From Phenylobacterium sp. (GTDB lineage Bacteria > Pseudomonadota > Alphaproteobacteria > Caulobacterales > Caulobacteraceae): a DNA stretch of 64,000 bases. The stretch covers positions 1 to 64,000 of the forward strand of contig NZ_JAUXVZ010000051.1 of assembly GCF_030680185.1 (NCBI RefSeq), read 5' to 3'. Made by a program: the position numbers and the translations under genes. This document shows, piece by piece, positions 38,812-47,884 of this stretch (position 1 is its first letter; the number at the start of each line of letters is the position of its first letter). The notes below the pieces were generated by a model, which saw only the letters and a list, made by a program, of their open reading frames with translations, was not told the origin of the DNA and did no database searches.

Positions 38812-40410
38812 TCATTCCGGAGCGCCGGCCGTCCCAGCCGGGCGGATGCGGAGGTCCTGGAAATCATAGGAGAAGTCGGCCAGCGGCGAGGCCGCCTTCA
38901 CCCGGATCTCCTCGACTTCGCCTTCGGCCGTAAAGGCGTAGGTCACCAGGGCGGGCTCATAGCCCTCCCCCTCCCACTCGGCCAGGAAGGTGTCGCCGGA
39001 CCAAGGGGCCAGGACTCCACGCAGGCCCGGGGTCTGGGGGAAATCCATGACCAGGCGATCATCTTGGCGCACGACGGTGATCGGGCCGTACCAGGGGTCG
39101 CGATAGGCGCCGATATAGGCGTTCAGCGGCAACGGCGGCCGCGTGAGCGAAGGCTTTGACAGCCGCTCTTCGACCCGCGCCTCTGCGCGTGTAGCCATCA
39201 GCTCCGCCCATTGCTCGGGCCAGTTCTGGCGGGGCGCCACGGGATCAGCGTAGTGGTCCAACAGCTCGTACATCAGGCCCATGATCAGGCCCGTGTCTTC
39301 GGCGTTGGTCAGGATGGCGAACCCCACATTCAACTCCGGCGCCAGGACTGCTACGGATCTGAATCCAATGATCCCGCCAGTGTGCCAGATGATCCGGTAA
39401 CCCCTGTAGTCGATGACCCGCCAACCCAGCGCATAGGTCGAGAACAGCGGCGCAGCTCCAGGCGGAACGGCGGCGACATTCCGCGGGATCAGGGTCTGCG
39501 GCGTCCACATCTCCTCGGCCGTCGCCGCGCTGAACAGGCGGCCGCGCCCGTCGGCGAGCGCGCCTCGCGCCAGTTGCAATGCGATCCAGCGGCCCATATC
39601 CTCGGCGCTCGCCGCGATGCCGCCAGCGGGCGCGGCATTGGCGCTCAGCACATGGCCTTCATCCAGCGCCGTCATCGCCCCAAGACCGCGAACCTCGCCG
39701 TTCAGCCGCGCATGGGGCGTCGCCCGATCTGGACTGGCGAACAGGTCTTCGGATGTGACGACCGCTGTGGCCATGCCGGCCGGGGCCAGGATGCGATCCT
39801 GAACAAACGTCTCCCAGGTCTGACCGCTGACCGCCTCGATCAACTGACCCGCCACAATGTAGAGGACGTTGTCATAGGCGTAGCCGCTGCGGAAACTGGT
39901 GGTTGGCGGCAGGTGGCGCAGGGCCTTGACCGTGTCGGCGCGCGTACGGGTCGAGCGTGGCCAGAACAGCAGATCACCGGCGCCCAGGCCAAGACCGCTG
40001 CGATGGACCAGCAGATCCCGCACGGTCATCTCGCGGGTCACCCACGGATCATGCATCTGGAACTGGGGGAGATGGTCGATCACCGGGTCGTCCCAGCCCA
40101 ACTTCCCCTCGTCCACCAGGATGCCCAGCGCCGCGCTGGTGAAAGCCTTGCTGACCGACGCGATCGGAAAGACGGTGTTCGCGCCGACGGGTCCGGGCCG
40201 CCCGAGGCGACGGACGCCATAGGCCCGGACAATTGGCGGTTGGCCGGCCTCGACGATGGCCACCGCCGCCCCTGGCGTGCCTGAAGCCTGGAGAAGAGCG
40301 TCCATGCGTTCGTCAAAATCCGCCGCCGGCGCCGCCGCGGACGGACTTGCGAAGACGAAGGCGATGGCTGACGCGGCGATGATGAGACGCACAGGTCCGA
40401 AGGTCGTCAT
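38812..40410 (-). CDS. Secreted class-C beta-lactamase-fold serine hydrolase
   Basis: The 532-residue protein has a signal peptide (RLIIAASAIAFVFASPSAAA) and a penicillin-recognising fold: SxxK at S85-K88 (ASVSK), a Tyr motif (YAYDN, acting as YxN), and HTGG (WHTGGIIG), where His replaces the Lys of KTG, as in D-aminopeptidase/EstB-like members. A C-terminal extension of about 120 residues is beta-rich. The substrate may be a D-amino-acid amide, peptide or ester. It is the distal gene of a leftward unit with a POT transporter and epimerase. Confidence 0.8.
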   Translation of the reverse strand: MTTFGPVRLIIAASAIAFVFASPSAAAPAADFDERMDALLQASGTPGAAVAIVEAGQPPIVRAYGVRRLGRPGPVGANTVFPIASVSKAFTSAALGILVDEGKLGWDDPVIDHLPQFQMHDPWVTREMTVRDLLVHRSGLGLGAGDLLFWPRSTRTRADTVKALRHLPPTTSFRSGYAYDNVLYIVAGQLIEAVSGQTWETFVQDRILAPAGMATAVVTSEDLFASPDRATPHARLNGEVRGLGAMTALDEGHVLSANAAPAGGIAASAEDMGRWIALQLARGALADGRGRLFSAATAEEMWTPQTLIPRNVAAVPPGAAPLFSTYALGWRVIDYRGYRIIWHTGGIIGFRSVAVLAPELNVGFAILTNAEDTGLIMGLMYELLDHYADPVAPRQNWPEQWAELMATRAEARVEERLSKPSLTRPPLPLNAYIGAYRDPWYGPITVVRQDDRLVMDFPQTPGLRGVLAPWSGDTFLAEWEGEGYEPALVTYAFTAEGEVEEIRVKAASPLADFSYDFQDLRIRPAGTAGAPE

Positions 40411-40434
40411 GCACGGCGCTCCAATCTCAACACA

Positions 40435-41745
40435 TCAGGGCTCAAGGGCCGGGAGACGAGACGCCTCTCTGGGCGCTAAGGTCAGGCGTCGCATCGGACC
40501 ATCCAACAGCCGCAGCAGGCCGCCGGCCACCGCCGCGATCCCCCCCATCATCAGGAAGAAGAGCGCCGGCCCGATCTGGCTCCAGGTCGTTCCCGCCAAC
40601 CCAGCCAGGAGATTTCCAAAGAAGCCGGCGAGGAACCAGGCGGCGATCAGGGTGGCGGCCATTCTGGGCGGCGCCATCCGGCCGAACAGCCCGAGGCCTA
40701 CAGGCAGGATAAAGAGCTCGCCTGCGGTGAGGAGCACGAAGAAGGCCAGCACCCAGAGCCAGCCGATCTGTACGCCTGACGCCGCCGTCCAGGCGCTGAG
40801 CGCGGCCAACATCAGATAGGCGCCCGCGACCATGACGGCGCCCAGGGCCATCTTTCGCAACGGCGAGGCCTCGCGGCCCTCTCGCGCCGTGCGGATGAAA
40901 TAGGCCACGACGAAGGGACTGAGCAGGAAGACCAGCAGCGGGTTGAGGGACTGAAACCAGGTGCTGGGAATCGTCCAGCTCACGCCCAGGCTGCGATCAA
41001 CGCTGGCGTCGATCCACAGGGCCAGGGTGTTGCCGGTCTGCTCGTAGGCGGCGCGGAACACCACCACGGCCAGTCCCACGGCGCCCAGCAGGATGAACCG
41101 ACGCCTCAGCTCATCCTTGGCGAGGTCCGCCTCGGCATGGACCGGCGCAGTCCGCTTAGGCTCCGGCGGCAGGTGTTTCTGCCCGGCGATGTAGATGCAG
41201 AGCCCCGCCAGCATGCCGATGCCGGCGGCGCCGAACCCCCAGTGCCAGCCATAGACCTCGCCCAGCGTGCCGCAGACGAGCGGCGCCAGAAAGGCCCCGA
41301 GATTGATGCCGACATAGTAGACATTATAGGCCGAGCCCCTGCGGGGATCGTCAGCGCTATAGAGGCCGCTGATCTGGCTGGGCAGGCTTGGCAAGAACAG
41401 GCCATTGCCCAGGGCGATCACTGCCAGGGCCAGATAGAACTGGCCTTCGAAGGCCATCATGAAATGGCCCAGCGCCATGATCGACCCGCCGAGGATCACG
41501 GCCCGACGGCGGCCAAGCCAGCGGTCGGCGATCAGGCCGCCCAGGATCGGCGTCAGGAAGACGAAGGCGGTGTAGAGGCCATAGACCAGGGATGCGCGCT
41601 GCTGGTCGAACATCAGCTGGCGGGTCATGTAATAGACCAGCAGCGCGCGCATGCCGTAGAAGGAAAACTTCTCCCACATCTCGGTGAGGAAGAGGACGGT
41701 CAGGCCGCGCGGCTGACCAAACCAGGTGGGCGCAGGGGCGGTCAT
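40435..41745 (-). CDS. POT/PTR family peptide transporter (first copy)
   Basis: The 436-residue transporter has 12-14 hydrophobic segments and the POT opening EMWEKFSFYGMRALLVYYM (ExxERFxYY variant with Lys), plus GGLIADRWLGRRR and the region with GNGLFLPSLPSQISGLY. POT proteins are proton-coupled importers of di- and tripeptides. Its start overlaps the dipeptide epimerase stop by ATGA, so peptides taken up could be epimerised at once. A second POT gene lies at 52118. The sequence is shorter than typical POT (about 500), losing a part of the C-terminal half. Confidence 0.85.
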   Translation of the reverse strand: MTAPAPTWFGQPRGLTVLFLTEMWEKFSFYGMRALLVYYMTRQLMFDQQRASLVYGLYTAFVFLTPILGGLIADRWLGRRRAVILGGSIMALGHFMMAFEGQFYLALAVIALGNGLFLPSLPSQISGLYSADDPRRGSAYNVYYVGINLGAFLAPLVCGTLGEVYGWHWGFGAAGIGMLAGLCIYIAGQKHLPPEPKRTAPVHAEADLAKDELRRRFILLGAVGLAVVVFRAAYEQTGNTLALWIDASVDRSLGVSWTIPSTWFQSLNPLLVFLLSPFVVAYFIRTAREGREASPLRKMALGAVMVAGAYLMLAALSAWTAASGVQIGWLWVLAFFVLLTAGELFILPVGLGLFGRMAPPRMAATLIAAWFLAGFFGNLLAGLAGTTWSQIGPALFFLMMGGIAAVAGGLLRLLDGPMRRLTLAPREASRLPALEP

Positions 41746-42752
41746 GCCGCGCCGCCCCAGAGGGCTTCGGGACAGTCCACAAGCCCGTCCCGGTAGACGG
41801 CGCCTGGCGTCCGGTCGGCCGCCAGCAGCAGCGGCCCGTCAAGATCCACGACATCGCAGAGCTGACCGACCAGGTAGGCTGGCGCCATGCCCAGGCCCGT
41901 GCCCAGCATGTTGCCGACCATGACCCCAAGGCCGAGGCGCCTGGCCTCCGCCGCCATGGCCAGGCCCTCTGTCAGGCCGCCGCACTTGTCGAGCTTGATG
42001 TTGATTACCTGCGCACGCCCGACCATGGCGGCGACGTCGGCCAGGCCCTGCACGCTCTCGTCGGCGGCGATGGGGATCGGAGACTTCAAGCCATCCAGAA
42101 AGGCGTCCTGGCCGCGGTGGAACGGCTGCTCGATCAGTTCGACCCGAGCCTCGACCAGGGTGGGCGTGAGGTCAGCCAGACTTTCTGGCGTGAAGCCCTG
42201 GTTGGCGTCCACGGCGAGCCAGACCTCGGGCCGGCTCTCACGGACGGCTTGGACCCGGGCGGCGTCCAGGCCGTCGCCCACCAGCTTCAGCTTTAGGGCG
42301 CGGGCGTCGGCGAAGCCCCCCGCCCGTTCCGCCATAGCCTCCGGGGCGTCCGCACCGATGGTGTAGGTCGTCAGAAGAGGTTTTGGCGGGGCCAGTCCCG
42401 CCAGCCGCCAGACCGGTCGTCCCGCCCGCTTGGCCTCCAGGTCCCACAGCGCGCAGTCCAGGGCGCTGCGGGCCGCGCAGGGCGGCAGAATCTGCGCCAG
42501 TTGCTGGCGGTCGGCGCCGGCCTCGATCTGAGACCGAACGGCCTCGATCTGGGCCAACATCGCCGGGGGCCGGTCGTCCAGATAATAGACGCCCGTCGCC
42601 TCCCCTCGCCCCTGGTGACGACCGTCGTCCAAGGTCACGACCACGAGTTCGATGTCGTAGAAGGTATAGCCCGTAATGCGGAACGGCGTGATCAGAGGCC
42701 AGCGTTCGCTGGCGACCGTCACAGACAGACGGCTGGGCGCGATGGGGGACAA
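41742..42752 (-). CDS. Dipeptide epimerase (L-Ala-D/L-Glu epimerase-like)
   Basis: Start is TTG 42752 with AGGAG six bases upstream; no ATG is near and the longer frame is spurious. The 336-residue enolase-superfamily enzyme shows TTYTIG, the KxK pair in ALKLKLVG, Mg ligands in VDANQGF, ELIEQPF and AADESV, and the second lysine in INIKLDKCGGL. Known members epimerise the second residue of dipeptides such as L-Ala-D-Glu from murein. It is coupled to a POT transporter and lies 128 bases downstream of ridA. Confidence 0.9.
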   Translation of the reverse strand: MSPIAPSRLSVTVASERWPLITPFRITGYTFYDIELVVVTLDDGRHQGRGEATGVYYLDDRPPAMLAQIEAVRSQIEAGADRQQLAQILPPCAARSALDCALWDLEAKRAGRPVWRLAGLAPPKPLLTTYTIGADAPEAMAERAGGFADARALKLKLVGDGLDAARVQAVRESRPEVWLAVDANQGFTPESLADLTPTLVEARVELIEQPFHRGQDAFLDGLKSPIPIAADESVQGLADVAAMVGRAQVINIKLDKCGGLTEGLAMAAEARRLGLGVMVGNMLGTGLGMAPAYLVGQLCDVVDLDGPLLLAADRTPGAVYRDGLVDCPEALWGGAA

Positions 42753-42880
42753 GACGGACTCCTGGCGACTTGCCCGCCAGTACAGAACGCAGCGACGCCG
42801 AAGCCTTGCCCGGCGCGCCGCTTGAGCTGAAGAAACCGCCCTTGTCGCCCCGCTCCGCGAAAGGCTGTGCTTTGTTCCGG

Positions 42881-43228
42881 CTACGCCCGAGCGGCGATGA
42901 CGATGATCTCGACCTTGTAATCTGGCGTCGCCAGCTTGGCCTCGCCGGTGGCGCGGGCCGGGGCGTCCTTGCCGGCCACCCACTTGTCCCAGACGGCGTT
43001 CATCTCGGCGAAGTCGGCCATGTCAGCCAGCCAGATGGTGGCGCTGAGGATCTTGGACTTGTCGCTTCCGGCCTGCGCCAACAGAGCGTCGACAGAGGCG
43101 AGCACGGCTTCGGTCTGCCGCGTGACGCTTTCACCTGGCGCGCCGACCTGGCCGGCCAGATAGATGGTGTCGCCGTGGATGACGGCCTGGCTCATGCGCG
43201 GGCCGGAGTGGAGACGGGTGATGGTCAT
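42881..43228 (-). CDS. RidA family reactive-intermediate deaminase
   Basis: The 115-residue protein begins MTITRLHSGPRMSQAVIHGD and has the family stretch TIYLAGQVGAPG, the basic Arg near APARATGEAKLA and the C-terminal VEIIVIAA. RidA hydrolyses enamines and imines released by PLP dehydratases and by D-amino-acid oxidation. It sits 27 bases upstream of DadA, which makes iminoacids, so scavenging of imine intermediates from DadA or D-serine dehydratases fits well. Confidence 0.88.
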   Translation of the reverse strand: MTITRLHSGPRMSQAVIHGDTIYLAGQVGAPGESVTRQTEAVLASVDALLAQAGSDKSKILSATIWLADMADFAEMNAVWDKWVAGKDAPARATGEAKLATPDYKVEIIVIAARA

Positions 43229-43255
43229 CAGGAGTCCTTTGGCTGGAGTGCGTAT

Positions 43256-44512
43256 CTAGGCAGGGCTGCGCGAAAGGGACAGGTCACGCGTCTCGATCGC
43301 CGGACGCACGCCGCTGATCTGATCGGCCAAGACCTGGGCCGAACCACAGGCCATGGTCCATCCCAGCGTGCCGTGTCCGGTGTTCAGGAAGAGGTTTCCC
43401 AGCGCGCAGGGTCCGATCAGGGGCACGCTGTCAGGGGTCATGGGGCGCAGGCCAGACCAGAAGCTGGCCGCCTCCGTGGCGCCCGCCCCCGGAAAGAGGC
43501 TTTCGAGAGAGTGCTCCAACGTGTGTCGGCGCACCACTGGAAGGTCTGTGGAATATCCGGAAAGCTCGGCCATGCCGCCCACCCTGATCCGGTCCCCCAG
43601 GCGGGTGATGGCGATCTTGAAGCTCTCGTCGAGCAAGGTCGAAACCGGCGCGCTGTCGAAGGCCTTGATCGGCACGGTGATCGAATAGCCCTTCACGGGA
43701 TAGATCGGCAGGCCGATACCGAACGGCCGCAACAGCGCGGGGGAATGGCTGCCCAGCGCCACGACATAGGCGTCGGATGGCACCTCGCCCTGGTCGGTGC
43801 GCACTGCTGTGACCCTGTCGCCGTCGACCCGAAGCCCCTGGATCGTGACCTCATACCGAAAGTCGACGCCAAGGCCGGCCGCCAATCCGGCCAGGGCCTG
43901 GGTGAACTTGAAACAGTCGCCGGTCTCGTCCCCTGGCAGCCTCAACCCGCCAACGATGCGGTCCTTCGCGTGGGCGAGGCCGGGCTCGGCGGCGATGCAT
44001 CCCGCAGCGTCGAGCACCTCATAGGCCACTCCGTCGGCCTCCAGCACGGCCACGTCCTTGCCCACGCTGTCCATCTGCGCCTGTGTGCGGAAGAGCTGCA
44101 GCGTGCCCAGGCTCCGGTGGTCGTAGGTCAGGCCCGTCTCGGTCCGCAGCTCAATGAGCCGATCGCGACTGTACAGGGCTAGCCGCACCATTCGGCTCTT
44201 GTTGATCGCGTAGCGCGCTGCGGTGCAGTTGCTCAGTGTCGCCAGGATCCAGGCGACCATCGCCAGGTCCGGCTGCGGCCGCAGGATCAGCGGCGCGTGC
44301 GCCATGGTCAGCCATTGCAAGGCCTTCAACGGCACGCCAGGCGCCGCCCAGGGCGAGGCGTAACCAGGGGAAATCTCCCCTGCATTGGCGAAGCTCGTCT
44401 CCTGGGCCGGACCCGGGCGACGATCCAATACGGTGACCTCGTGACCCGCCCGGGCCAGATAGTAGGCGGTGGTCACGCCGATCACGCCTGCGCCCAGAAC
44501 GGTCACCCGCAT
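43256..44512 (-). CDS. dadA: D-amino acid dehydrogenase, small subunit
   Basis: The 418-residue flavoprotein begins [20 protein letters not shown] (GxGxxG) and has the DadA lines [30 protein letters not shown] and [10 protein letters not shown]. DadA deaminates D-alanine and other D-amino acids to 2-oxoacids, passing electrons to the quinone pool. It overlaps the upstream racemase by 10 bases, the arrangement of dadA-dadX catabolic operons. Downstream ridA and the epimerase suggest use of D-residues freed from peptides. Confidence 0.94.
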   Translation of the reverse strand: MRVTVLGAGVIGVTTAYYLARAGHEVTVLDRRPGPAQETSFANAGEISPGYASPWAAPGVPLKALQWLTMAHAPLILRPQPDLAMVAWILATLSNCTAARYAINKSRMVRLALYSRDRLIELRTETGLTYDHRSLGTLQLFRTQAQMDSVGKDVAVLEADGVAYEVLDAAGCIAAEPGLAHAKDRIVGGLRLPGDETGDCFKFTQALAGLAAGLGVDFRYEVTIQGLRVDGDRVTAVRTDQGEVPSDAYVVALGSHSPALLRPFGIGLPIYPVKGYSITVPIKAFDSAPVSTLLDESFKIAITRLGDRIRVGGMAELSGYSTDLPVVRRHTLEHSLESLFPGAGATEAASFWSGLRPMTPDSVPLIGPCALGNLFLNTGHGTLGWTMACGSAQVLADQISGVRPAIETRDLSLSRSPA

Positions 44513-45651
44513 CGATCGTGCTCCAAGCTGTCACCGTCCAGATAGATCCGGCGACAGCGCCGTCCGAGGCCAGTGAGGATTTCATAGGGAATGGCGCCCA
44601 CGGCGGCGGCGACCTCGCTCAGCGTCTGATTGGGTCCGACCAGTTCCACCGCATCGCCCTCGCCAATCGCCCCTTCGGGCAGGCTGGTGACATCGATGGT
44701 CAGGCTGTCCATCGAGATCCGCCCGATGATGGGCAGGCGGCGACCCTGAAAATGGACCGCGCCGATCCCTTCCATCCGCCGCGGCCAGCCGTCGGCATAG
44801 CCGATGGCGACGGTGGCGATCCGGACCGGCCGCGTGGCCACAAAGCTGAGCCCGTAGCCGACGCCCGTACCGGACGGCGCCTCGCGCACCTGGATCACCG
44901 TCGCCTCCAGCCCGACCACAGGCGCCATGAGGCTAGTCTCGCCGTCGAACGGTCCGGCGCCGTAGAGCGCCAAGCCGGGCCGCACCAATTCCCCGTGAAA
45001 GGCCGCGCCCAGAAAAATCCCGGCGGAATTGGCCAGTGACCGTGGGGCGGGGGGCAGCCGATCAGCCAGGGCGTTGAAGGCTCGGCACTGACGATGATTG
45101 GCGAACGAGTCACGATGATCGGCGCAGGCCAGGTGACTCATCATCAGGCGCACTTCAACCTGGTCGAAGAAGCCTGCCTCCTGGGCCAGGCGACTGACGT
45201 CCTGGGGTGGGAGGCCGAGGCGCGACATCCCGCTGTCCAGCTGGATCGCAGCGGGAAAACGCCGCCCCGTCTCCACCGCGAGGCTCTGCCAACGCATGGC
45301 TTGGTCCCAGCTGTTGAGGACCGGAATGACCCCCGCCGCCGCGCAGGCGCTCTCCGCCCCCTGCGGCAGGCCGTTCAGGACGAACAGGTCGACGTGATCG
45401 CCGACTATCGGCTTCAGCAACAGGGCCTCGTGGAGATGGGCGACAAAAAAGTCGCGGCAGCCCAGTTCAGAGAGGGTCACGGCCACCTGGGCCGCGCCGA
45501 GCCCATAGGCGTCAGCCTTGACGACAGCCGCCACACGGGCCGGGGACGCCAGTTTCGCCAGATGGCGGTAGTTGGCTCTCAGGGCGGCGAGATCGACGGT
45601 GATCCGGGCGCCGGCGAAAACTGGCCCCTCCCCTGTCTCTCCCGTCATCAC
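44503..45651 (-). CDS. Alanine racemase (second, catabolic DadX-type)
   Basis: The 382-residue enzyme has the PLP lysine in [12 protein letters not shown] (K45) and the second base in [12 protein letters not shown]. It differs widely from the racemase at 4976-6082, so the pair are old paralogs. Overlap with dadA marks this as the catabolic copy, which converts L-alanine to D-alanine for DadA, or D-residues from imported peptides. It is the first gene of the leftward unit and faces a DUF2817 gene across 177 bases. Confidence 0.92.
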   Translation of the reverse strand: MMTGETGEGPVFAGARITVDLAALRANYRHLAKLASPARVAAVVKADAYGLGAAQVAVTLSELGCRDFFVAHLHEALLLKPIVGDHVDLFVLNGLPQGAESACAAAGVIPVLNSWDQAMRWQSLAVETGRRFPAAIQLDSGMSRLGLPPQDVSRLAQEAGFFDQVEVRLMMSHLACADHRDSFANHRQCRAFNALADRLPPAPRSLANSAGIFLGAAFHGELVRPGLALYGAGPFDGETSLMAPVVGLEATVIQVREAPSGTGVGYGLSFVATRPVRIATVAIGYADGWPRRMEGIGAVHFQGRRLPIIGRISMDSLTIDVTSLPEGAIGEGDAVELVGPNQTLSEVAAAVGAIPYEILTGLGRRCRRIYLDGDSLEHDRCG

Positions 45652-45828
45652 GCCCTCGCTCCACTCGCACTGAACGCGCGGAAGCTAGCGGACCCCGCCG
45701 CGAAGAAACCACGCGCCAGGGCGCCTGCAACGGCAAGATACGCCGTAAACGCCGCATCCATCGGGGGGATCGACTTCCGCCACGACACCCTATGATGGCG
45801 TCGTCCCTGACAGGAGCGCCGCGCAGAA

Positions 45829-46929
45829 ATGATTGACGACCTGACCCGAGCCGCCGCGACCTGTTTCCCCCAGAGCTATGCCGCCGCGCGCGCAGCGTTT
45901 CGGGGTCAGGCGCCCGGCGAGGCGCGCGCCTATCCCAGCGCCGCGACAGGACCCGACGGCGAGCCCTTGTGGACCGACGCCGCCTGGATCGGACCCGCCG
46001 ACGCGCAAGACGTTCTCGTCGTCCTGTCCGGGGTCCATGGGGTCGAGGGCTATTGTGGTTCGGGCGTTCAGCGCGACCTCATGGCCGCCTTTCGGCCGAA
46101 CGAGGGCCAGGCCTTGTTGCTGATCCATGCGGTCAATCCCTACGGCTTCGCCTGGGACCGTCGCGTCACCGAGGAGGGCTGCGACCTCAATCGTAACTTC
46201 ATCGACTTCGGCCAGCCGCTTCCGGCCAATCCCGGCTACGACGCCATTGCGCAGCTTCTGCTGCCCCGGAGCATGGAGGTCGAGGCCCTGGCCGAGGCCG
46301 AGGCCGCCCTGGCGACCTATCGGGCGGAGGTCGGCGAACTGGCCTTCCAGATGGCCCGGAAAAGCGGCCAGTATGTGGACCCCAAGGGCATGTTCTTTGG
46401 TGGCTTTGGTCCCTCAGCGGCGCAGAACACCCTGGACGCCATTGCGGCGGACTACGCCCTGGCGAGCCGTCGCTTCGTCACCATCCTCGACATCCACACC
46501 GGCCTTGGTCCCTACGGCTATGGCGAGGCCCAGTCCGAGAACCAGGCCGACACCGACTGCCATCGCCTGGCGACGCAGATGTTTGGCCCATCCCTCACCT
46601 TTCCGGAGCTCGGGACATCCTTCTCCGTGCCCATCAATGGCTCCCTCCAACTCTTCTGGGAGCAGCTGCGAGGCGATGGGCGCTACGTCTATATCTGCCT
46701 CGAGTTCGGCACCTTCAGTCAGGAGGCCAGCCGCGTCGCCTACCGTCTGGACCACTGGCATCACGCCTATGGAACCGGTGATCCCCATGACGAGATCGGC
46801 CGAGCGGCCCGCGCCGCGATGCGGGCGCAGTTCTATCCCGAAGACCTGGAGTGGAAAGAGATGGTGCTATTCCGGAGCCGCCAGATCGCACAGCAGGCCC
46901 TGAGCGGCATGAGCCGGGTGAAGTCATGA
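45829..46929 (+). CDS. DUF2817 (M14-like) zinc carboxypeptidase-fold protein
   Basis: The 366-residue protein has the M14-type zinc motif in LSGVHGVEG (H70, E73), CDLNRNFIDF, the third ligand in ILDIHTGLGPYG, and the catalytic glutamate in YICLEFGTF. DUF2817 proteins resemble zinc carboxypeptidases and AspA/AstE acylases, but no function is firmly fixed. In this locus it could cleave peptides or an acyl amide, the step that DoeB/EutE performs in ectoine breakdown. It overlaps the next gene by ATGA. Confidence 0.83.
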   Translation: MIDDLTRAAATCFPQSYAAARAAFRGQAPGEARAYPSAATGPDGEPLWTDAAWIGPADAQDVLVVLSGVHGVEGYCGSGVQRDLMAAFRPNEGQALLLIHAVNPYGFAWDRRVTEEGCDLNRNFIDFGQPLPANPGYDAIAQLLLPRSMEVEALAEAEAALATYRAEVGELAFQMARKSGQYVDPKGMFFGGFGPSAAQNTLDAIAADYALASRRFVTILDIHTGLGPYGYGEAQSENQADTDCHRLATQMFGPSLTFPELGTSFSVPINGSLQLFWEQLRGDGRYVYICLEFGTFSQEASRVAYRLDHWHHAYGTGDPHDEIGRAARAAMRAQFYPEDLEWKEMVLFRSRQIAQQALSGMSRVKS

Positions 46930-47882
46930 GCGCTGTCGCCCTGATCTCCGACGCCCAGTGCGCCAAGATACTCGCGCCTGCCGACGCCCTGGCCTGTATG
47001 CGAGCCCTATTCGCGCAGATGGCGGCCGGCGAGGCCGACAATTTTCCGGTGATCCGCGAGCGCCCCGGCCTTGGCGATTGCGTCTACGGGATCAAGTCCG
47101 GGGTCAACCGGGCGAGCGGCCTGCTCGGGCTCAAGATCGGCGGGTACTGGCCAGGCAATACCACGCGCGGCATGGCCCGACATCAATCGACGGTGGTGCT
47201 CACCGACCCCGAGAGCGGCGTGCCGATCGCCCTGGTGGGCGGCAATGTGATCACGGCCCTGCGAACCGCAGCCTCCGCCGCCCTGTCGGTGGACGTCCTC
47301 GCCCGCCGGGATGCAAAGGTCTTGGGGATCATCGGCGCGGGGGGCCAGGCGCTCTGGCACGCCCGGGCCGTGCTGGCGGTCCGCGACTTCGATCAGGTGC
47401 TGGTCTGGAACCGGACGCCCGAAGCCGCCGCGCGCCTGGCCTCGGCGCTTGGCCCCCACGCCAGGCCAGCGGCGACCGCCGATGCGCTGGTGAGCGCCTG
47501 CGACGTGGTCGTCACCATCACCGGCGCCACGACGCCCTTGTTTTCGGCCGACGCAGTGCGCCCCGGAACCCACTTCGCCTGCATGGGATCAGACACGGCC
47601 GGCAAGGGCGAAACCCCCGACGGGCTTCTCAGGGCGGCTCGGCTGTTTGTCGATTCCACCGCCCAGGCCCTGACGCTTGGCGAATGCCAACGCGTTCCCG
47701 AAAGAGCCGAGGCGCTGACGCCGCTGGGCGGGGTCATCCTTGGCCGAGCCCCAGGCCGGGTCTCGGACGATGACGTCACCCTGTTCGACGGGACGGGCCT
47801 TGGTCTGCAGGATCTCGCCATGGCTCAGCTGGTCCTGTCGAAGGCGAGCCAGACGAGCGAAACGACGGTGGTCGAGATCTGA
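46926..47882 (+). CDS. Ornithine cyclodeaminase/mu-crystallin family protein
   Basis: The 318-residue protein has a C-proximal Rossmann domain (GIIGAGGQALWHARAV, VLVWNRTPEAAARLA) and the family segments LGLKIGGYWPGN, STVVLTDPESGVPIAL and TALRTAASAALSVDVLA. Members include cyclodeaminases and imine reductases such as EutC (ectoine) and BhcD (iminosuccinate). Its start overlaps DUF2817 by ATGA. Reduction of an imine made by a neighbouring PLP enzyme, or deamination of a diamino acid, are plausible. Confidence 0.88.
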   Translation: MSAVALISDAQCAKILAPADALACMRALFAQMAAGEADNFPVIRERPGLGDCVYGIKSGVNRASGLLGLKIGGYWPGNTTRGMARHQSTVVLTDPESGVPIALVGGNVITALRTAASAALSVDVLARRDAKVLGIIGAGGQALWHARAVLAVRDFDQVLVWNRTPEAAARLASALGPHARPAATADALVSACDVVVTITGATTPLFSADAVRPGTHFACMGSDTAGKGETPDGLLRAARLFVDSTAQALTLGECQRVPERAEALTPLGGVILGRAPGRVSDDDVTLFDGTGLGLQDLAMAQLVLSKASQTSETTVVEI

Positions 47883-47884
47883 GG

